A stretch of DNA of 64,000 nucleotides from Acanthosoma haemorrhoidale. Taxonomy: Eukaryota; Arthropoda; Insecta; Hemiptera; Acanthosomatidae. This document shows, piece by piece, positions 58,316-64,000 of the stretch (the stretch's first letter is position 1; each line of letters opens with the position of its first letter). The stretch is taken from positions 117,514,869 through 117,578,868 of the forward strand of contig OV884013.1 of NCBI GenBank assembly GCA_930367205.1, in the 5' to 3' direction. Position numbers and translations under genes: made by a program. The notes beneath the pieces are model-generated. The model searched no databases and was not told the DNA's origin. It saw only the letters and a program-made list of their open reading frames with translations.

Positions 58316-58835
58316 TAAACAGATAATTATAGATCCTCAGGCGAATCTATTTAAAATTATCTTTGTATTTCCTGCAGCATCGCTACATTATATACAGGTT
58401 TTGTTATTTTATAAAAATTATATAATGAATAAACAAGTATAATGATACACATTATACGTGACTGGACTGAACTGACTAATAAAGGTGATGGGGCTCACCT
58501 TTTTGATCAAACCTAAAACTAACTTACATACTAATTCTTAACCTAATTTTTCCCTGACAGTCTGTTGCCATCGATGTGGTAGGGGTAGTGGGGTCATAGT
58601 GGTTAACACTGGGTTTGTCAGGTGCTGCGACGAGTCAAAAAACGAAAGAGGTATGTCGAACCACTTTTCGCATGATCCCACTCTGGAAATGTTGGAGACA
58701 TTTGGCTGTATTGTCAGTCAAGTGGGTAAATAGCGGGGCACCGTACAGCAGACCTGGCCGGAGGGCACATTTATGTATCATCAATTTGAGATGAAGCGAC
58801 AAGTTGGGTGAAGTTAGCAAGTGCGATAGCCAGTA
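58316..58835 (-). mobile_element. Family A retrotransposon copy with internal deletion
   Basis: On the minus strand the RT tail runs LISPNLSLHLKLMIHKCALRPGLLYGAPLFTHLTDNTAKCLQ and on to RHTSF, in short pieces. It then skips about 90 nt to FFDSSQHLTNPV. The 3' UTR follows but stops short of the poly-A. Confidence 0.85.
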
Positions 58836-59804
58836 ACACGCAAATTAATACTTGGCCATTAAACATAAACTATTTATAACAATTAATTTATGGAGGGGAC
58901 TGCGATTTAGTAAATGGATTATTGCAAAATGTTGGGATTCTTCGTTTGAGTTACTTCATCAAATGTCAGTGATTATGTTCCTTACATTTCTAAATTCTTC
59001 CGCGCCTGAGGAAGAAGAGCCGATAAATTTTTCCTATAACAGAATAAATCACTGACCATCCCGAGAGCTAAGAATGTCCGCGGAGGAGCGTAATACCTCT
59101 GCGTCCGTGTCGGGTGTCCGTCAGCCGGTGTCAGCTCTCCCGCAGGAGTCGACGTTTGGGAAAAGAAAATTTAGCGGCATTTATCACTTAGAGGCTAAGT
59201 GGCTCTTCAAGTCACTGAAAGGCAGCTCTTCGCCTTTTGTGTTCTTGCAGGCGTACTGTTTTATTGCTCAACATCTAATTGGAAACAAGAATATATTTGA
59301 TACATATTTAATTATTATTATTTTAATTATATTCCAATGTTTAAAGTCTCAGCCCTTTACTACCTCGGTGGCAAAAAGATTCGACTATCAAAAACGGTAC
59401 TAGCGACACTGGCACAAAACAAAATAAAAATTAAACTTCTGCGTATCACCTTATCGTGATCGTTATCATTCAGCGGTTTTATTCAACGGATCCACATTTT
59501 TATGGATTTAAATAGTTCCTCATTTACTCTCACAAAACTGTCTATCTCACTAAATACAAACTTCTGTCGCATACAATAATATTGTGGTTCATGTATTTCT
59601 GAGGTAAAATGTATTTTTCTAGCCAGAAAATGTTCTCGTTGAAAATGATTGTACTTTAAATCTAATTGACTTTGGGCCTTCTGAGCCTGCTGAAGAATTT
59701 GGTTCCCCTGATGCTTTCACTGAGAGAATCTCATATCAGACATGTGGGGTTTTGGAGTACTGCTTTATGTGACTCATAGGCAAGTTTTTTCAATAAATTT
59801 CATT
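58836..59804. other. Unassigned sequence with an unrecognised 109-codon ORF
   Basis: The ORF at 59,074-59,403 begins in a complex island (59,050-59,250) with MSAEERNTSASVSGVRQPVS and ends in AT-driven hydrophobic sequence. Only the first 60 codons look plausible as protein. No domain was recognised. Confidence 0.3.
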
Positions 59805-60303
59805 AGTTGATCTGAATATACACCACATTCTTGAACTCATTCCTTTATCAAGTTCATAAAATTCCATAGTAACCTATCCAACTACCCTGATTCCCTAGCG
59901 CAGCCATTGCACTGCACCACTCATCCCTGTAATCCTCCTCGGAGGCTAAAACTCCTCGTGACCTGCTTTAAATAAGTGACTGTGGGAGTCCTGGCAATGG
60001 CCAGTTCTCTAATCATGTCCTGAGCCTCTGTGGCTCTCGCGCTCTTGGTCAGCCTCCGCTGGCTCTTATCCAGTTACGTGGCTGACGTGGGAGCGTGGGG
60101 GACTTCCCGAGAATCCGCTTCCACCTTCACACGCGAGGGAGGTGACTACCATGTGGACTTGGGGGGCCTCTGGGCTGTTTGTATATACAGTATGAATGAG
60201 CGAGTGAATGCAAATTGTAAATATAGTAGGAATGAGATCATTTATCACAATTAATTATAGCCCAATCAGGCAGATTGTAATATTATCATAATAAAGTTGT
60301 TGT
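59805..60303 (+). mobile_element. Family C retrotransposon copy
   Basis: It starts at the NIHHILELIPLSSS-equivalent in the RT tail and runs through the stop and the complete 3' UTR to ATAATAAAGTTGTTGTTG. The UTR is nearly identical to that at 33.9 kb, including TCCAGTTACGTGGCTGACG, which suggests a shared recent source. Confidence 0.85.
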
Positions 60304-60519
60304 TGGAGACATTTCATTAGTAGAGATTGTTCTAATTTCTGCTAGTTTAAAGTACATATGTCATTTATAAGCCTTGTAAAAATGCTGTAAAATTTCTACT
60401 TATATTTTTCAGCGGTGTTTCTCCATTTCTTGATGACAGCCAAGAAGAAACTCTCTACAATATTTGCACTGGAAATATTAGCTTTCCTCCAGACTACTTC
60501 CTCGGTGTTTCTGAAAAAT

Positions 60520-60745
60520 GTGTCGAAAATTTTGATATGTCTACGTTGAATGAATTCATCCACCGTTGGCAGCTCAAAGATCTCGTGAAGCTAACTGTTG
60601 CTCCGATGCTCGAATAAAATACGTCTGACCACTTTCATCAGTATACCGTTTTGAAATTGTTTGAGTCGCCTAGCTGTCGTATACGCCAGATGACGAAAAA
60701 GCGGTGCACCATACAGCAGAGCAGGTCTACTAAATGTCTCAATTT
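60520..60745 (-). mobile_element. Family B RT-tail fragment
   Basis: On the minus strand it reads SRPALLYGAPLFRHL, QFQNGILMKVV and LELPTVDEFIQRRHIKIF with disruptions. The 3' UTR is missing. It abuts the family D fragment at its right side. Confidence 0.75.
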
Positions 60746-60757
60746 AAAACACTCGAT

Positions 60758-61006
60758 TTTGGGATCCGGACGGTTTTCGCCTACCCTCAGTGAATTCGTG
60801 GTCATTCAAAGACCACATAAACTACCTATTACCTACCCTCTACCTCTTCTCCTGAACATAGTGCACTGTCGGGGCACATACCTATCAAAAATGGAGTCAG
60901 ATAGTAAAGCCGTCATGAAACGATTGTCCAGGTTATCCAACTCAAACAATCCTCACTTGTCACCAGGGCTAGGGTAACCAGGCACCCCCCTCGTGACGAC
61001 CCGACA
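60758..61006 (+). mobile_element. Fragment of the family D LTR-like repeat
   Basis: It starts at TGGGATCCGGACGG and ends GTGACGACCCGACA. It aligns with 3,377-3,620 and is closer to the consensus than the 50.7 kb copy. Confidence 0.75.
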
Positions 61007-62175
61007 CATATGTATATTTTTTTTTTTTGTCGAATAGCTAAAATATAAAAATATACAAGAAATTAAATAATTAATTATTCCAAGTTATAAACTTATTGTT
61101 CTGTTTTTTGTTAGTGGTTCACAATGTGACCATTTTCATTTGAATATTTAATTTCTGCTTGGATACTATGTTAAGGAGTATATTGATATGTTATTGTGTC
61201 ATATACGACCCATTAAACACTGTTTATGCTCTCATTAAATTTTATAAATTATATATTAAGGCTAGAGATAAAGTGTGCCCAACTAGGGACAAAATTCCCT
61301 CTGATATTTAAATTTTGTAACTATCCGTTATGAACGTTACGAAACATGAACGAAAAACCGTAATATTATGAACATAGCATAAAAAAAAAAAATGAAAATA
61401 AAATTGTGGTACTAACGAAAATGGCACGTCCAAATTATCAGTAATTTTCTTCGTGAGGGGAAATCTCATTGTGCGAGTTCTCCAGGGTTAAAACCACCAT
61501 TTTTCTAAAAAGAATTAATCCAAACTATGTAATAAAACTCATTTTATACTTACTTGCCCCATTAATCTTTATCTAATAATTTTCAATAATAAATCAATTG
61601 TTTGCAAAATTTAGGACCGTTTGCTTTTAATCAGACCCTTTTTTTTTTAATCCGGATACAACGAAGTTCGGGTTTAGCGATCTGTATCCCTGGCTTCCTT
61701 GAAGATACTTTATAAGCCAAGTACACTATATTTCTTTATTTATCTTATTAAAATTAGACTCTATATTCATAAAGACAAGAGCAAATGCCAGAAACATTCT
61801 GCAACTCAGTAGCTGTGTATGGTACACAGGGTGATACAAGTAGAGTGTTAAAACACTTTCTTTAATTTAGATAGAAAGACGCTCTGAGTTCATTCAATGT
61901 TGTGAGCCCCACTTTTTATTTAGTCATCAACTCATTTAAATTCATGAATGACTATTGCTTCTATGGGTATGTTCAGGGTAATCCATAGATATAGAGAACC
62001 CAGCAATGCAAGTTAAATGGAAGGTGAATTCAGTTTTCGTTTAGAAGCATCATCACAAATGAATCATTGGGTTTACTACAAGATGACAGAAAAGTTGTGC
62101 GTGTTGGAGTTCGCAGTATCCATGCTCTATGAAGTGAAAAGGTAGACAGTAAAGAAGAAAGCTTTGGTATTGTAT
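61007..62175. other. Unassigned AT-rich sequence
   Basis: No gene or repeat was recognised. Confidence 0.45.
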
Positions 62176-63046
62176 AGGTTGTCCCAGAATTAACGCAAGA
62201 TTTGATTTAAATAGGAAACACAGTTTTTAGTATTTTTGTTGTTTTTTTTTATTGAATTATAAAGTAAATAGGATAGGGTTATTTATGGAATAGAACCTGG
62301 GCATATGGCCTTCACGACTTCGCTGGCACATACGCATTGTTTTCTCGAAATTTTCCATGACCATTTGGCATAAATGTGGTTGAATTTCGTTGATGCAGCG
62401 TTGAATTTCCTCTTTTAATGAACAGGCGGATGTGGGCTTGTTGAGATACAACTTTTACTTCAAATAAACCCATAAAAAAAAATCTAAAGGTGTTAAATCA
62501 CACGATCTAGGGAGCCAATTCTGATCACCGAAACGAGAGAGTACACGACCTGGAAATGTCTCATGCAGTATTTGAATTGTTTCATGAGATGTATGTCATG
62601 TGGCACCATCTTCTTGAAACCACATATTGGCCACATCAATATGATCCAATTTCGGCACAAAAAACAGTGTTTACGACGCCGAAATTATGTTCCTGGATTT
62701 TCAACAACACTCTCACGCACTGCTTCGATATTGACATTTGAACGGCTTGTTTTTGGACGACCAGTGTGTTTAGTGTCTCCAACTGATCCAGTCTCCCTAA
62801 ATTTTTCAATTAATCTCTTTACAGTTGATGAAGTCAAAACACTATTCCAACCATATTTTGTATTAAATTTTCGAACTGCGGCCGCCAAACTTTCATTAAT
62901 TTCGAGATAATGTTCAACAATATAGGCACGTTGTTCTATCGTGTAACGCTCCATTTTTACTAACCCTAAACTGTCAGCTGTCAAATTGTTTTTTTTTTAG
63001 GGTTGCCAGCACTTTACTGCACAAATGGTGGCAAATTCAAATCTTG
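62176..63046 (-). mobile_element. DD41D Tc1/mariner element with full leader and HTH region
   Basis: The left end AGGTTGTCCCAGAATTAACG is a terminal repeat. The right side keeps the leader up to AAGATTTGAATTTG and lacks only the last bases of the other repeat. The minus strand encodes an intact N-terminal region. It then jumps from the end of the HTH region to TTTGTGCCGAAATTGG, the same junction type as in the 15.2 kb copy, followed by a frame-broken C-terminal half. Confidence 0.9.
62685..62984 (-). pseudogene. N-terminal DNA-binding region of the DD41D transposase
   Basis: Reading from MERYTIEQRAYIVEHYLEIN (start at 62,954), the frame is open through LAAAVRKFNTKYGWNS and TSSTVKRLIEKFRETGSVG. 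It passes the basic linker GRPKTSRSNVNIEAVRESV and ends at ENPGTS. This is the best-preserved HTH half in the window. The catalytic half downstream is deleted and frameshifted. The in-frame upstream ATG at 62,984 lies in the leader and is probably not the real start. Confidence 0.85.
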
Positions 63047-64000
63047 TGTTTAACCTAGATTAATGATTTTGACAATTACAATAAAAATAAGGAAGTGTGT
63101 TTCTCATTCTATTGAAAAACCAGTTTTTAGGGGTTGAAAACAAAAATAGACACCTAAGAGCAACCGATCCATGAAGTGGTTTTACTTGTCCATTCCGTTT
63201 ACAAAAGCTCATCATGTGGAGGAAACGGAAAGGCTAACTTGAGCGACTGAAAAAGTGAACCGTGTAATTTTACTCCTCAAGTGCACACCCTAACCATTGC
63301 TGTTCATATCGCTGTGTTAACCATGAATCACACAGAGTCCCCTTTGAGCCATCGCGGCAGGAAACCCCATTCCCTCCGAGTATACGACTGCAACAAGAAC
63401 AGGCGGATAGAGAGAGAGAAGTTACGATACAGTCTTGTCCGGTGGCTGCCTCTAGATGGACAAGCCTAGGCGATAAAGTGGTAGATTTAGAGGTCGCGAG
63501 GCCGATTCAGTTCTGAACAGATGATAATTAAACGTCAGAAAGGCCAGTTTTTATTGGCGGGCCAGTTGTGTGTGATTGCTGCCCCTGGGGGCTCCGGTCG
63601 GAGTTATGGCAGATTGGAGTAAGCCCGCATGTTTAACACTATCGAAAGATGGAAGGAGACTCAACAGTGCTACATTCATGAGAACAATTGGTCTCATATC
63701 TGCCGATGAGGCTACGGATCTGAAAAAGGAATACGAAAAAGGTGTGACTCAAATAGGATCAAAAGTAGCCGGTTAAAATATGTGCTTTTTTTAATTACGT
63801 TACAACGTTTTGGAATTCATTCTATCCTCATGAAACATCAGCACAACCAAACGAAAAATAGATTTCACTCAACGTAAAAAACTTAGTTTGTCACTAATTT
63901 GTTATGTCACTCAAATGACAAATGTAAATAAATTAAATTAGTCATATTTCCTGGCTAATAAATCCTGATGGTAGTTTATGGCCCCGCATTATTGCGCATT
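63047..64000. other. Unassigned sequence, less AT-rich than average
   Basis: Two short ORFs lie at 63,281-63,469 and 63,576-63,776. The second reads MADWSKPACLTLSKDGRRL and then DEATDLKKEYEKGV from an internal ATG. It is protein-like in composition but unrecognised and has no visible splice sites. Confidence 0.3.

Noticed and set aside
1..64000. A multi-gene defence or biosynthetic system
   Set aside because: No co-oriented gene set, no intact enzyme and no operon-like structure is present. All clear coding fragments are parts of transposable elements.

Overview
This window looks like a stretch of a large, AT-rich, transposon-laden arthropod nuclear genome, most likely an insect. There is no prokaryotic gene layout, no long host open reading frame, and almost every recognisable protein fragment belongs to a eukaryotic transposable element. 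The jockey-type retrotransposon fragments and the Tc1/mariner, piggyBac and pogo/Tigger relics fit insects best, but I cannot name the species or order from sequence alone.

Layout. 1-2,825 is a DNA element with 65-bp terminal inverted repeats and no recognisable transposase. 2,880-3,620 holds a solo-LTR-like repeat seen again at 30.6, 50.7 and 60.8 kb. From 4.7 kb on, the window is peppered with 5'-truncated non-LTR retrotransposons of three jockey-like families: family A (3' UTR carrying a GTGAGCCCCATCACC block, poly-A end), related family B, and family C (RT C-terminus plus a 3' end reading ATAATAAAGTTGTTGTT, about twelve pieces). Between them lie single copies of other LINEs: an RNase H tail with a 67-nt poly-A (19.0-19.8 kb), an RT tail with a 17-bp target duplication (46.7-47.2 kb) and a basic RT-tail-like ORF (31.6-32.1 kb). 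Six internally deleted Tc1/mariner elements of the DD41D spacing class, three mariner relics, one mini-piggyBac (39.2-39.9 kb) and one mini-pogo/Tigger (52.1-53.1 kb) complete the DNA transposons.

No intact transposase or reverse transcriptase is present, so nothing in the window can move by itself; each family would need an autonomous partner elsewhere. The sequence between elements is AT-rich and mostly featureless, but several 200-400 bp islands of higher complexity (16.0, 25.1, 28.2, 30.1, 36.2, 44.1, 55.9 and 59.1 kb) look like conserved non-coding DNA; some contain clusters of homeodomain- or Caudal-like sites. One candidate core promoter (44,054) and one weak candidate terminal exon (49,640-49,795, minus strand) are the only hints of host genes. 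The window may be intergenic or a very long intron beside a developmental gene; that is inference. I found no operon-like gene cluster or multi-gene system.
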